From an uncultured Pseudomonadota bacterium (GTDB lineage Bacteria > Pseudomonadota > Gammaproteobacteria > Methylococcales > Methylomonadaceae), in the NCBI GenBank assembly GCA_903876445.1, contig CAIQZX010000126.1, positions 1 through 47,363 on the forward strand: a DNA stretch of 47,363 nt, written 5' to 3'. Under the pieces are notes generated by a model. The model was not told the DNA's origin, ran no database searches, and was given only the letters and a program-made list of their open reading frames with translations. The translations under genes and the position numbers were made by a program. Shown piece after piece: positions 17,375 through 26,479 of this stretch (within the stretch, counting starts at the first letter, position 1; every line of letters starts with the position of its first letter).

Positions 17375-18103
17375 ATGACTGAGAAATATGATGCGTTATT
17401 TTCAGGTGTTATTGGGCAAGATTACGAAATGCTCAATTTAATTTGTCCATCAGCGGTAAAAATGAGTCATTTAGTTGGCGAAACGTTAAAAAATTATCAT
17501 GCTACGCAAGCCAAATCATTAACAATTGTTGAATTAGGTGGTGGGACAGGAATTACGACACTCGCATTACTTAACGCAAGTGACAATACTAAAATACTCA
17601 GTGTTGATAATGAACCTGTGATGCAAGAACAGGCAAAAAAACATTTAAACACTTGGTTTGCAATGGGGCGATTAACATTTTCATCGGATGACGCATTAAC
17701 CGCCTTACAGAACACACCAACCGCAAGTGTTGATGTTGTTGCATCGGCTTATACATTGCACAATTTCCCTCATTCATATCGTGAAGAAGTCGTACAGGAA
17801 ATTTTTCGTGTTTTAAAATCTGGCGGGCAATTTATAAATGGTGATCGTTATGCTTTGGATGATATTTCGCAACATACACGCTTAACGCAGAATGAAATTG
17901 CGGATTATTTTCGCGTCTTGATTGCGGAGCAAAAATTAGATTTGCTTGAGCATTGGATTATTCATTTGTTCAACGATGAATCTGAAAATTACATCATGCG
18001 TGAAACACTGGCATTGAATCAATTACGTCATGCAGGATTTTCTAATGTTAATATCGCCCCTCGCATTGGCGTAAATGCGTTGGTAACCGCGAATAAAATC
18101 TAA
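17375..18103 (+). CDS. Class I SAM-dependent methyltransferase
   Basis: 242 residues with a Rossmann-like methyltransferase fold. Motif I is VELGGGTGITTLALL (about 49-63), the acidic residue closing strand 2 is in ILSVDNEPVM, and a post-motif region is DVVASAYTLHNFPHSYREEV, followed by IFRVLKSGGQFINGDR. It resembles UbiE/tRNA cmo5U-type enzymes, but the substrate cannot be set. AGGAG lies 11 nt before ATG 17375, and the stop of the DUF1244 gene is 2 nt upstream. A terminator at 18113 ends the unit. Confidence 0.88.
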   Translation: MTEKYDALFSGVIGQDYEMLNLICPSAVKMSHLVGETLKNYHATQAKSLTIVELGGGTGITTLALLNASDNTKILSVDNEPVMQEQAKKHLNTWFAMGRLTFSSDDALTALQNTPTASVDVVASAYTLHNFPHSYREEVVQEIFRVLKSGGQFINGDRYALDDISQHTRLTQNEIADYFRVLIAEQKLDLLEHWIIHLFNDESENYIMRETLALNQLRHAGFSNVNIAPRIGVNALVTANKI

Positions 18104-18112
18104 TTTGATAAT

Positions 18113-18149
18113 AAAACCGCCTTTTAGTGCATAGCAAGTGGCGGTTTTT
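18113..18149. terminator. Bidirectional intrinsic terminator
   Basis: AAAACCGCC (18113-18121) pairs with GGCGGTTTT (18140-18148) around an 18-nt loop between convergent genes. Runs of A and T flank the stem, so both directions can use it. Confidence 0.75.
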
Positions 18150-18167
18150 CTTTGTTAATTTTTACGA

Positions 18168-19475
18168 TTACAAATAGTTATAAGCAAATTTTGCAATTTG
18201 TGAATAAGATGTATCGCCAATAAAAAATTCTGACCAACGACTTGGATCAAACTTAATATCCTCACTGTCCCATTTAAATAATTTAATCAAACTTTCCATT
18301 AACTTTTTATCCATATAAACATAGTTCATCGCAACACGATTACTCATGATAATGGGATTGTAATTATCTTCAGTTCGACGCACGATGAAACAGCCTGAAC
18401 GATATAAACTGTACAAAATTTTAAATACAGATGATTGATCATCGGGTTCAAAATTGAGTGATTTTGTGACTTGTTCGGAAGCGGCTTTTAAACCAACACC
18501 GCCATAAGGTTCGCTTTCGGCTAATAAAACATCGAGTTGTTGATAAATTTTTTCGCGCATGGCGTGAGCGGGGAAATCTGTTTTTAAACTTAATTTTGTT
18601 TTGATAAAGTTATTGTAAATCCGTTTCATATCTTCACCCGCTGGTGCGGATTGTTCTTGTTGCGCTTGATTTTGACCTTGGAAATTAGAAATAGCGGTTT
18701 CGTTTTCTATACTATTACATGATAAAACTGGATCCAAATCACCAAGATGGCGCGGTGTAATAGCCACCATATTTAGACGTTCGACTTTACGGCACAAATC
18801 GCCAAAACCTTGAAATGAATTATAAGCACTAAAATCAATGGCATGACTGCTTTTCATAGAGGCGGCGATGGTTGATTGATTTGTCTTTAAACCGTGATCC
18901 GTGTTGTAACGAATTTTATCAATCAATAAATCAATCAAATTATTCTCGTCATTATTCACGGAAGATTCAATTTTTTTCACCCCATAATCATTTTTACCAA
19001 AATCTTCGTGATAATAAAAAATGTCGCACGCACTACGGTAAAGTTCGCCAACAGTATTTTTTGTGCTGCCGATGCCAATTATTGTTTTGCCAATTTCTTT
19101 GAGCTTTGAAAAAACAGGCATATAGTCACGGTCATTAGCAATAATCGCAAAAATGTTAATGTCGGGATGGGTGTAAGCAATTGACATAGCTTCGATGGCT
19201 AAACGAATATCAGAAGTATTTTTATAGCCGTTGTAATAAGGAATGTCTTCATGACGAATCAAATTAGCTTGTAACATTTCCCGTAGTTCTTTTTTCCGTG
19301 TTTCTGAAATAGGCAATTTCATAATGTCACCAAACGAGCGACGAATACTAATATCACCGTGTTCTGTGAGTTTTTTAATTTCTTTTTTGATGTCTAACGG
19401 CAAATCATCATCGAGACAAAAACCAACGAAATTATCTAAATCTATAAATAAAGCGATTCTATTTTTCTTTTCCAT
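18168..19475 (-). CDS. NYN (PIN-like) domain protein with OST-HTH/LOTUS domain, 435 aa
   Basis: The N-terminal NYN/LabA-type domain (residues 1 to about 155) keeps the acidic residues of the PIN-like nuclease fold: IALFIDLDNF, NTSDIRLAIEAMSI and IFAIIANDRDYMPV. Residues about 170-255 match an OST-HTH (LOTUS) RNA-binding domain: LIDLLIDKIR, STIAASMKSSHAIDFSAYN, FGDLCRKVERLNMVAI. A third, alpha-helical region (about 285-435) has no family I recognise. ATG 19475 (MEKKNRIALF) is chosen; a GTG 17 codons upstream gives an implausible lead-in. The domain pair is seen in bacterial and eukaryotic RNA-metabolism proteins, so RNA cleavage or RNA binding is likely. The gene is monocistronic and diverges from bamA. 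Confidence 0.85.
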   Translation of the reverse strand: MEKKNRIALFIDLDNFVGFCLDDDLPLDIKKEIKKLTEHGDISIRRSFGDIMKLPISETRKKELREMLQANLIRHEDIPYYNGYKNTSDIRLAIEAMSIAYTHPDINIFAIIANDRDYMPVFSKLKEIGKTIIGIGSTKNTVGELYRSACDIFYYHEDFGKNDYGVKKIESSVNNDENNLIDLLIDKIRYNTDHGLKTNQSTIAASMKSSHAIDFSAYNSFQGFGDLCRKVERLNMVAITPRHLGDLDPVLSCNSIENETAISNFQGQNQAQQEQSAPAGEDMKRIYNNFIKTKLSLKTDFPAHAMREKIYQQLDVLLAESEPYGGVGLKAASEQVTKSLNFEPDDQSSVFKILYSLYRSGCFIVRRTEDNYNPIIMSNRVAMNYVYMDKKLMESLIKLFKWDSEDIKFDPSRWSEFFIGDTSYSQIAKFAYNYL

Positions 19476-19765
19476 TATATTTAACCATTTTTTAATTAGA
19501 AAATGACAGATTGTGAAAATTATCACGGTTTGTCACTTTGTATTATGTGGATGATTTAACAATTCGACAACTCATTAAATTAAATCCTCAGTTTGAGAGA
19601 GAAAATATAGGGGTGATTTACTTAAAACGGGTTAAAAGACTATTTTTCTGGACGATAAAGTCATCATTTATTTTCGCTCGGCTACATCCCTACAACCGCC
19701 TTGTGATACAATTCAAACAATCAAATCAAGCCCTACTTTTTGTTTTAATCGTTAGAATCTCGTCT

Positions 19766-22132
19766 ATGAAATTAAAAAAACTTTCTCGTATCATTTTACT
19801 TTGTTTAGCTATTACACCAATCGTTCACGCCGATGAAGAATTTGTTGTTCGAGATATTAAAGTCAAAGGTTTACAACGTATTTCCGAAGGTACTGTTTAT
19901 AACTATTTGCCTGTTACCGTTGGTGAACGTTTTTCATTAGACAATACCGCACCTGCTATTAAATCATTATTCAAAACTGGATTTTTCAAAGATATTTCCA
20001 TTGAACGTGATGGCTCGTCTCTAGTTATTAACGTCGTAGAACGCCCATCAATCGCAAAAATTATTTTTGAAGGCAATAAAGATTTAAGTAAGGACGATTT
20101 AGAAAAAGCACTTAAAAAAATTGGTTTATCAGAAGGAAAAACGTTTGACCGTCAATTACTGGATAAAGTTGAGCAAGAATTAAACCGCCAATATCTTAGT
20201 CATGGAAAATATGGCTTAACAATTAAAACAGAAGTGACCGATTTAACGCGAAACCGCGTGGCAATTTTTATCAAAATTTCAGAAGGTCGCGTCGCTAAAA
20301 TTAAAGAAATTAACATTGTCGGAAATAATGTGTTTGATGACGCAGAGTTGCTGAAAAAAATAGAATTAAATACCTCAAATTTATTGTCGTTCTATACGAA
20401 AGATGATCAATACTCAAAACAAAAACTTGGCGCAGATTTAGAAACCTTACGATCGTATTATTTGGATCGTGGTTATATCAATTTCAACATCGAATCCACG
20501 CAAGTCGCTATTACACCCGACAAAAAAGATATTTATGTCACGATTAACGTCAAAGAAGGCGACGTTTACAAGCTGGATAAAGTTAAACTAGCAGGAAATT
20601 TAGTTGTTCCAGCCGATGAGCTAATAAAACTTATGAAAGTTGGACCGGGAGAAGTTTTTTCACGCAAAAGTGCGACCGAAACGTCAAAAGCCATTTCGGA
20701 TCGTTTAGGTGATGATGGCTATGCGTTTGCAAATGTAAACATGGTTCCCGAAATTCATGAAGTCACAAAAACCGTGGATATGACGTTTTTTGTTGATCCT
20801 GCAAAACGGGTTTCAGTACGTCGCATCAATATCAAAGGCAATACTAAAACACGCGACGAGGTTTTACGTCGTGAAATGCGCCAAATGGAAGCAAGTTGGG
20901 CATCAAGTTCAAAAATTGAACGTTCAAAAACCCGTTTGGAGCGTTTAGGTTATTTTGAAGAAGTCGCTGTTGAAACGCCACCTGTTGCTGGAACGGCTGA
21001 TGAAATTGATGTGAATTACACTGTCACTGAAAAACCGTCAGGGAATTTAATGGCAGGGATTGGTTATTCGCAGGTTCAAGGGATTGTTTTGAATGCCAAC
21101 ATTTCACAAGACAACGTTTTTGGTTCTGGCAAGCGCGTTAATTTAGCGTTTAATAACAGTAACTATTTAACGAGCTATCAATTTGGATTTTATAATCCTT
21201 ATTTTACCGTTGATGGTGTAAGTCAGGGATACAACTTAGGTTATACAAAACGCGATGCTTCAGCAATTAACATTGCTAGCTATACAACAAATGTTATGAA
21301 CGCAGGCATTAACTTTGGTTTACCATTGAATGAATTTGACCAAATTCGTTTTGATTTCGATACAAAATATACGACGTTAGGAACAACTTCTTACACGTCA
21401 AATGAAATCTCAGATTTTATGGATAAAAATGGCGATTCATTTTTCACCTTTGCGCCAGCAATCGGTTGGACACATGACACATTGAACCGAGCTATTTTCC
21501 CAAATAAAGGCGGACAACAACGTTTTTCTGCATTGGCAACTGTTCCAGGAAGTGATTTGGAATACTATAAACTAAGCTACAAACACCAAATGTATTTCCC
21601 TGTCGCAAAAGATTTTACGTTCCGTGTTTTAGGTGAGGCGGGTTATGGTGAAGGTTATGGAAAAACTAACGATTTGCCATTTTTTGAAAACTATTTCTTA
21701 GGCGGTACGGGTTCATTGCGAGGTTTTAAAAATAATACATTGGGTGTTCGTGATACACATATAAACAGCTGCCAAAAATACACGACCGATAATCCAACTG
21801 CTATAGGCTGTCCTTATCAAAATTACCCATTAGGTGGTTCAACAAAGGTTATCGGTAGTGCAGAGTTGTTCTTCCCAGTTCCATTTATGCCTGATACAAA
21901 ATCCGTGCGGCTAGGTACATTTTTTGACGCAGGTTCTTTAAGCAATGGCTTTAACATGAATATGAAGTATTCAGCTGGGGTATCAGGTGAGTGGATGTCA
22001 CCATTTGGTGCTTTGTCTGTCAGTATTGCACAGCCACTAAATGCCTCACCTCTTGTTCAAGGTATAAATGGAAATACGACAACAGGTGATCAAAAACAAA
22101 TTTTCCAATTTAACTTTGGGCAAAACTTCTAA
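19766..22132 (+). CDS. bamA: Outer-membrane protein assembly factor BamA
   Basis: BamA is the essential Omp85 pore that folds beta-barrels into the outer membrane. The start at 19766 (MKLKKLSRIILLCLAITP) gives a signal peptide cut near HADEEF. An open frame extends 76 codons further upstream but lacks a signal. Five POTRA domains follow (about 24-425), for example FVVRDIKVKGLQRISEGTVY and RISEGRV-like repeats. The 16-strand barrel (about 430-788) has the lid motif GGTGSLRGFKNNTLG and a C-terminal phenylalanine (NFGQNF). The length of 788 is normal. skp follows after 87 nt. No rseP is seen upstream, where most gammaproteobacteria have it; a divergent NYN gene lies there instead. Confidence 0.96.
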   Translation: MKLKKLSRIILLCLAITPIVHADEEFVVRDIKVKGLQRISEGTVYNYLPVTVGERFSLDNTAPAIKSLFKTGFFKDISIERDGSSLVINVVERPSIAKIIFEGNKDLSKDDLEKALKKIGLSEGKTFDRQLLDKVEQELNRQYLSHGKYGLTIKTEVTDLTRNRVAIFIKISEGRVAKIKEINIVGNNVFDDAELLKKIELNTSNLLSFYTKDDQYSKQKLGADLETLRSYYLDRGYINFNIESTQVAITPDKKDIYVTINVKEGDVYKLDKVKLAGNLVVPADELIKLMKVGPGEVFSRKSATETSKAISDRLGDDGYAFANVNMVPEIHEVTKTVDMTFFVDPAKRVSVRRINIKGNTKTRDEVLRREMRQMEASWASSSKIERSKTRLERLGYFEEVAVETPPVAGTADEIDVNYTVTEKPSGNLMAGIGYSQVQGIVLNANISQDNVFGSGKRVNLAFNNSNYLTSYQFGFYNPYFTVDGVSQGYNLGYTKRDASAINIASYTTNVMNAGINFGLPLNEFDQIRFDFDTKYTTLGTTSYTSNEISDFMDKNGDSFFTFAPAIGWTHDTLNRAIFPNKGGQQRFSALATVPGSDLEYYKLSYKHQMYFPVAKDFTFRVLGEAGYGEGYGKTNDLPFFENYFLGGTGSLRGFKNNTLGVRDTHINSCQKYTTDNPTAIGCPYQNYPLGGSTKVIGSAELFFPVPFMPDTKSVRLGTFFDAGSLSNGFNMNMKYSAGVSGEWMSPFGALSVSIAQPLNASPLVQGINGNTTTGDQKQIFQFNFGQNF

Positions 22133-22219
22133 AACTATTTTTAGTTTATGACGCTTATCCCTTATAATTTAAACATATTTTTTTTATTTCAAACGATTTC
22201 ATCGGAGAATTCCATTTTT

Positions 22220-22720
22220 ATGAAAACCAAAATCGCGTTATTTTTAGGCTTAATTTTTGCGGCGAATATCAGTTATGCCGATTTAAAAGTGGGTTTTGTG
22301 AACATTCCAGCCGTACTTGAAAAAGCTCCTCAAGCTGAAAAAGCTAAAAAACGTTTAGAACAAGAATTTTCGCCACGCGATAAACAACTTGTTTCACAAC
22401 AAAAAGATATTCAAAACATGGAAGAACGTTTGAATAAAGATGCGGCTGTTTTAGGTGAAGCCGCGCGTGGTAATTTAGAAAAAGATATTTTAAATAAAAA
22501 ACGTGATTTCAAACGCACGCAACAAGAATTCAGCGAAGATTTTAATGTTCGTCGCAACGAAGAATTAGGTAAATTACAACGTCGTATTGTCGAAGCGATT
22601 CGTGGTATTGCGAAAGATCAAGGCTTTGATTTGCTATTAACAGACGGTGTTATTTATGCCAGCGAACAAATTGATGTTACCGCGCAAGTGCAACAAAAAT
22701 TAACGTCGATGCCAGAATAA
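22220..22720 (+). CDS. OmpH/Skp-family periplasmic chaperone
   Basis: The start at 22220 (MKTKIALFLGLIFAANISYA) has a GGAGAA ribosome site and yields a signal peptide of about 20 residues. The in-frame ATG at 22148 does not. The mature protein opens with the family's LKVGFVNIPAVLEKAPQAEK, then a long charged coiled coil, KRLEQEFSPRDKQLVSQQ to RRNEELGKLQRR (about 45-125), and closes with AIRGIAKDQGFDLLLTDGVI. Skp trimers hold unfolded outer-membrane proteins and pass them to BamA. Its place right after bamA is the standard one. In most gammaproteobacteria lpxD comes next, but here fabZ does. Confidence 0.94.
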   Translation: MKTKIALFLGLIFAANISYADLKVGFVNIPAVLEKAPQAEKAKKRLEQEFSPRDKQLVSQQKDIQNMEERLNKDAAVLGEAARGNLEKDILNKKRDFKRTQQEFSEDFNVRRNEELGKLQRRIVEAIRGIAKDQGFDLLLTDGVIYASEQIDVTAQVQQKLTSMPE

Positions 22721-22782
22721 GTTGTTTTCGTCTTTTGTGTTCCTGAACCCTATCTCCTGCCTTTAAAAGTGAAGTTAAAATC

Positions 22783-23226
22783 ATGTCTATAACATTAGAT
22801 ATTCTGCAAATTCAAGCCTTTCTTCCGCACCGTTATCCATTTTTATTAGTGGACAAAGTAGTGGAATGTGAGCCTGGTATTCGGTTATTAGGCGTGAAAA
22901 ATGTCACTTATAATGAGCCATTTTTTCAAGGTCATTTCCCTCAAAAACCCGTCATGCCGGGCGTATTGATTTTAGAAGCAATGGCTCAGACAACGGGTTT
23001 ATTGGCTTCTGAAACGGCTGGTGAAGAATTAAAAGGCATGATTTATTATCTTGTCGGTATTGATAAAGCAAAATTCAAACGTCCCGTTGTGCCTGGCGAT
23101 CAGTTAATGTTGGAAGCACGTTTTGTTAAAAGTAAACGTAATGTTTGGGCGTTTGAATGCAGCGCAAACGTTGATGGCGAATTTGTCGCTAGTGCTGAAA
23201 TTCGTTGTGCTGCTGTGGTTGAGTAA
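22783..23226 (+). CDS. fabZ: 3-hydroxyacyl-ACP dehydratase FabZ
   Basis: FabZ removes water from beta-hydroxyacyl-ACP in fatty-acid elongation. The 147-residue hot-dog-fold protein starts with the typical [20 protein letters not shown]. It has the catalytic histidine in [20 protein letters not shown] (about residues 46-65), with the glutamate at its end. The family's [19 protein letters not shown] follows. It competes with LpxA for the same hydroxyacyl-ACP pool, which fits the tight link to lpxA 3 nt downstream. Confidence 0.97.
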   Translation: MSITLDILQIQAFLPHRYPFLLVDKVVECEPGIRLLGVKNVTYNEPFFQGHFPQKPVMPGVLILEAMAQTTGLLASETAGEELKGMIYYLVGIDKAKFKRPVVPGDQLMLEARFVKSKRNVWAFECSANVDGEFVASAEIRCAAVVE

Positions 23227-23229
23227 ATT

Positions 23230-24000
23230 TTGATTCATCCTACTGCCATTATCGATTCATGCGCTGAACTCGCCGAAAATGTGAGTGTCGGTGCGTTTTC
23301 AATTGTCGGCGCGGACGTTAAAATCGATTCAGGTACAGTTATCGCGCCACACGTTGTTATTAAAGGTCACACGTCACTTGGTAAAGATAACCATATTTAC
23401 CAATTTTGTTCGATTGGTGAAGATCCACAAGATAAAAAATACGCACACGAAATTACACGCTTAGAAATTGGTGATCGCAATGTAATTCGGGAATACACGT
23501 CGATGCACCGTGGCACACATCAAGATAATAGTTTGACGAAAATTGGCAGCGATAATTTGTTTATGGCTTACACGCACGTCGCACATGATTGTGTAATTGG
23601 CGATCATGTCATCATGGCCAATGGCGCGTCACTCGCTGGTCATGTTCGTTTGAACAGTCACGCGATTTTAGGCGGTTTTACGCTCGTACACCAATTTACC
23701 CAAATAGGTCAATATAGTTTTTCAGCAATGGGCAGTGCGATTACTCAAGATATTCCGCCATTTGTGATGGTGGGTGGTCGTCCGACTCGTCCGCACGGTA
23801 TCAATTCTGTTGGCATGGAGCGTAATGGTATTTCAGCAGAAGATATTCGTCTTATTCGAAAAGCCTACAAAATGATTTACAAAATGAATTTACGTCTTGA
23901 AGACGCAATTGAACAAATGGAAGATTTAGCCGGCGATAGCAAAGAATTATCGAATATGGTGAATTTTCTCCGCAACGTCACACGCGGCATTTTGCGTTAA
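23230..24000 (+). CDS. lpxA: Acyl-ACP--UDP-N-acetylglucosamine O-acyltransferase LpxA
   Basis: LpxA carries out the first step of lipid A synthesis, moving a 3-hydroxyacyl chain to UDP-GlcNAc. Its 256 residues form a left-handed beta-helix of hexapeptide repeats. The catalytic histidine is in MAYTHVAHDCVIGDHV, and LGGFTLVHQFTQIGQYSFSA and GGRPTRPHGINSVGMERNG are diagnostic. The C-terminal helical cap follows. The start codon is TTG (23230), 3 nt after the fabZ stop; no ATG or GTG gives the conserved IHPTAIID opening, so the rare start is real. lpxB does not follow; rnhB does. Confidence 0.97.
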   Translation: MIHPTAIIDSCAELAENVSVGAFSIVGADVKIDSGTVIAPHVVIKGHTSLGKDNHIYQFCSIGEDPQDKKYAHEITRLEIGDRNVIREYTSMHRGTHQDNSLTKIGSDNLFMAYTHVAHDCVIGDHVIMANGASLAGHVRLNSHAILGGFTLVHQFTQIGQYSFSAMGSAITQDIPPFVMVGGRPTRPHGINSVGMERNGISAEDIRLIRKAYKMIYKMNLRLEDAIEQMEDLAGDSKELSNMVNFLRNVTRGILR

Positions 24001-24004
24001 ATTC

Positions 24005-24571
24005 ATGTTAATCGCAGGCGTTGATGAAGCGGGGCGTGGTTGTTTAGCGGGCAATGTTTTTGCCGCCGCAGTGATTTTAAATCCTGATTTTCCGCTTATC
24101 GGTTTAGCCGATTCCAAAGCGTTAAGTGAAAAAAAACGTGAATTCTTATCAGCACAAATCAAAAAATATGCGTTGAGTTGGTCAATCGCTCAAGCAAGTG
24201 TTGAAGAAATCGACGACATCAACATTCTGCAAGCTACATTATTAGCGATGCGCCGCGCTGTGGAAGGTTTAAATGTTCAGCCAGATGAAGTGTTAATTGA
24301 CGGCAATCAACTTCCAAAAATATCAATCCCAGCACGCGCTATTATTCAAGGCGATAAAACCGTTCAAGAAATTAGTGCAGCGTCAATTTTAGCTAAAGTG
24401 GCGCGTGATGAATCTATGTATGAATGCGCTAAAATTTATCCCAATTTTTCTTTTACTAAACATAAAGGATACGGCACAAAACTCCATTGCGAAGAAATTG
24501 AAAAATTCGGCATTTTAGACATTCACCGAAAATCATTTAACCCCGTCAAAACCTTGTTACTTCAAAAATGA
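24005..24571 (+). CDS. rnhB: Ribonuclease HII
   Basis: RNase HII cuts RNA in DNA hybrids and starts removal of single ribonucleotides from DNA. The 188-residue protein begins IAGVDEAGRGCLAG, with two of the four catalytic acids, then LADSKALSEKKRE and, near position 125, SAASILAKVARDE with the later acidic residues. The C-terminal HRKSFNPVK is typical. It starts 4 nt after lpxA, and its stop overlaps the truA start by 4 nt (ATGA). Confidence 0.97.
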   Translation: MLIAGVDEAGRGCLAGNVFAAAVILNPDFPLIGLADSKALSEKKREFLSAQIKKYALSWSIAQASVEEIDDINILQATLLAMRRAVEGLNVQPDEVLIDGNQLPKISIPARAIIQGDKTVQEISAASILAKVARDESMYECAKIYPNFSFTKHKGYGTKLHCEEIEKFGILDIHRKSFNPVKTLLLQK

Positions 24572-25371
24572 AACGTATTGTTTTAGGTGTCGAATATGAC
24601 GGTAGTCGTTTTTTTGGTTGGCAATGGCAGGTTCAACAGCGCAACATCCAACACGAATTACAACAAGCATTGAGTAAAATCGCGCAACATCCCATTACGG
24701 TGCAATGTGCTGGCAGAACCGATACAGGAGTTCATGCGACTGAACAAGTTGTACACTTCGACACAACTGCTAGTCGTAGTTTAGAGGCGTGGCATCGTGG
24801 TACAAATACGCATTTGCCGCCTGACGTAAGAGTTATTTGGGCGCAAGAAGCAATTGGTGATTTTCATGCCCGTTATAGAGCAATTGCCCGTTTTTACCGT
24901 TATGTTATTTTAAACCGCGCCACGCCTTCGGCATTAAATAGACAAACAACATGGTGTCCGTTACCACTTGATGCTGAAAAAATGCACCAAGCCGCGCAGA
25001 GTTTAATTGGTCATCATGATTTCACCTCTTTTCGGGCGCAAGGATGTCAATCAAAAAGTCCGTTCCGAACGATGTATTTCATTGATGTTTACCGCAAAGG
25101 TGAATTAGTGATTATTGAATTATCCGCAAATGCGTTTTTACATCACATGGTGCGAAATATCGCGGGAGTTTTAATCGCTATTGGTTGTGAAAAACAGTCC
25201 GTTTCATGGACGCAAGAATTGCTGAATGTTAAAAGTCGAAAACTAGGTGGTGTGACTGCTCCGTCAGATGGTTTGCATTTAGCCGGTGTTTACTATCCGG
25301 AACATTACGGCATTATCAAAAATCCTATTTTTAATAAATTACCCGCCGATGCACAGCGTTTCAATAACTAA
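24568..25371 (+). CDS. truA: tRNA pseudouridine(38-40) synthase TruA
   Basis: TruA makes pseudouridine at positions 38, 39 and 40 of the tRNA anticodon arm. The 267-residue sequence has IVLGVEYDGSRFFGWQWQ at the start and the catalytic aspartate in CAGRTDTGVHATEQVVHFDT (about 47-66). RYVILNR, TSFRAQGCQSKSPFRTMY and NAFLHHMVRNIAGVLIAIG follow. It overlaps rnhB by 4 nt, indicating coupled translation. Confidence 0.97.
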   Translation: MKRIVLGVEYDGSRFFGWQWQVQQRNIQHELQQALSKIAQHPITVQCAGRTDTGVHATEQVVHFDTTASRSLEAWHRGTNTHLPPDVRVIWAQEAIGDFHARYRAIARFYRYVILNRATPSALNRQTTWCPLPLDAEKMHQAAQSLIGHHDFTSFRAQGCQSKSPFRTMYFIDVYRKGELVIIELSANAFLHHMVRNIAGVLIAIGCEKQSVSWTQELLNVKSRKLGGVTAPSDGLHLAGVYYPEHYGIIKNPIFNKLPADAQRFNN

Positions 25372-25387
25372 ACTTCAAAAATCACCC

Positions 25388-26455
25388 ATGTCAAAAGTCG
25401 TTAATATCAAGCAACATACTGAATCTGCGTCTCTTTCAAAAGCGCAGAAAAAATTTAACAGTTTGATTAAAAAAATCGATGTGCAAAAGAAAATTTTGCA
25501 GCATTGGGAAGAAAATAAACCGAAAATTTCACACCGTATTTATGGAGAATATCAGCCAATCGTTGATAGTTATAACGAAATCCGCGTGCAGCTTGTGCAA
25601 TTGTTCGATGAAGCTCATGCAGATAGTTATTTCAAAAAAAATGATAAAGCCAAACTTTCCGCCATCATTTGCAGTTTAGCCATTGATTTAATTCAGAAAG
25701 GAGCAGAAGAACTTAAAGAAATTTACGCTCGCCATAATGGACGGGATTTCGATTCTGAGCAAGAAGACATGAATGCCGACGTAAATGACATGATGAAATC
25801 GATGATGGAAAATATGTTCGATATGGAATTTGATGAGCATGATGATTTAAGCTCACCTGAAAAAATGCGCGAAACTATTGAGCAAAAAATGCAAGCTAAA
25901 CAAGCACATCAAGAAGCTCAACGCGCAAAACGGAAAAAAACGCCCAAGCAAATTGAAAAAGAAGCTCGAGAAAAAGAAGAGGCTCAAAATGCAAGTAAAT
26001 CAATTCAAGACGTTTTTCGTAAATTAGTCGCCGCTTTGCATCCAGATCGTGAACCCGACGAAGCGGAGAGAGAACGCAAAACAAAGTTAATGCAGCGTGT
26101 GAATGAAGCGTATGGTAAAAAAGATTTGCTGCAATTGCTCGCGTTGCAACTTGAAATAGAACAAATTGATCAATCTAAACTCAATACGATTGCAGAAGAT
26201 AAGCTCAAACATTTCAATAAAGTATTACAAGAACAACTTATTGAATTAGAAGAGGAAATTTCTGATGTCGAATTACCATTTCGCCTTCAGTTAAATGTGC
26301 CACCGTATTTAAAAATTACCCCGGAATTTGTGTTAAAAACCGTTTCACAAGATATTCGAAGTTTGAAACAAACGATTAAAGAAGTAGAAAAAGACATTAA
26401 AGATTTTCAAAATCCTGCGAATTTGAAAGCCTTGCTCAAAACTTATCGAATTTAA
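25388..26455 (+). CDS. J-domain protein with long flanking helices, 355 aa
   Basis: The start at 25388 (MSKVVNIKQHTE) is chosen because the upstream open frame overlaps truA and reads as its shadow; no strong ribosome site is seen. Residues about 25-200 are charged and helical (FNSLIKKIDVQKKILQHWEE, and a D/E/M-rich block near 150-175). Residues about 205-255 hold a minimal J-domain: DVFRKLVAALHPDREPDEAE with the HPD triad that stimulates DnaK, then MQRVNEAYGKKDLLQLLALQ. A helical tail follows. It is probably a DnaK co-chaperone with an unknown client. It lies 16 nt after truA. Confidence 0.8.
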   Translation: MSKVVNIKQHTESASLSKAQKKFNSLIKKIDVQKKILQHWEENKPKISHRIYGEYQPIVDSYNEIRVQLVQLFDEAHADSYFKKNDKAKLSAIICSLAIDLIQKGAEELKEIYARHNGRDFDSEQEDMNADVNDMMKSMMENMFDMEFDEHDDLSSPEKMRETIEQKMQAKQAHQEAQRAKRKKTPKQIEKEAREKEEAQNASKSIQDVFRKLVAALHPDREPDEAERERKTKLMQRVNEAYGKKDLLQLLALQLEIEQIDQSKLNTIAEDKLKHFNKVLQEQLIELEEEISDVELPFRLQLNVPPYLKITPEFVLKTVSQDIRSLKQTIKEVEKDIKDFQNPANLKALLKTYRI

Positions 26456-26479
26456 AATTAACAATTTAACGAGATTAAA

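Noticed and set aside
19538-19765. N-terminal extension of BamA by 76 residues
   Set aside because: It would bury the signal peptide, and the mature sequence fits a start at 19766.
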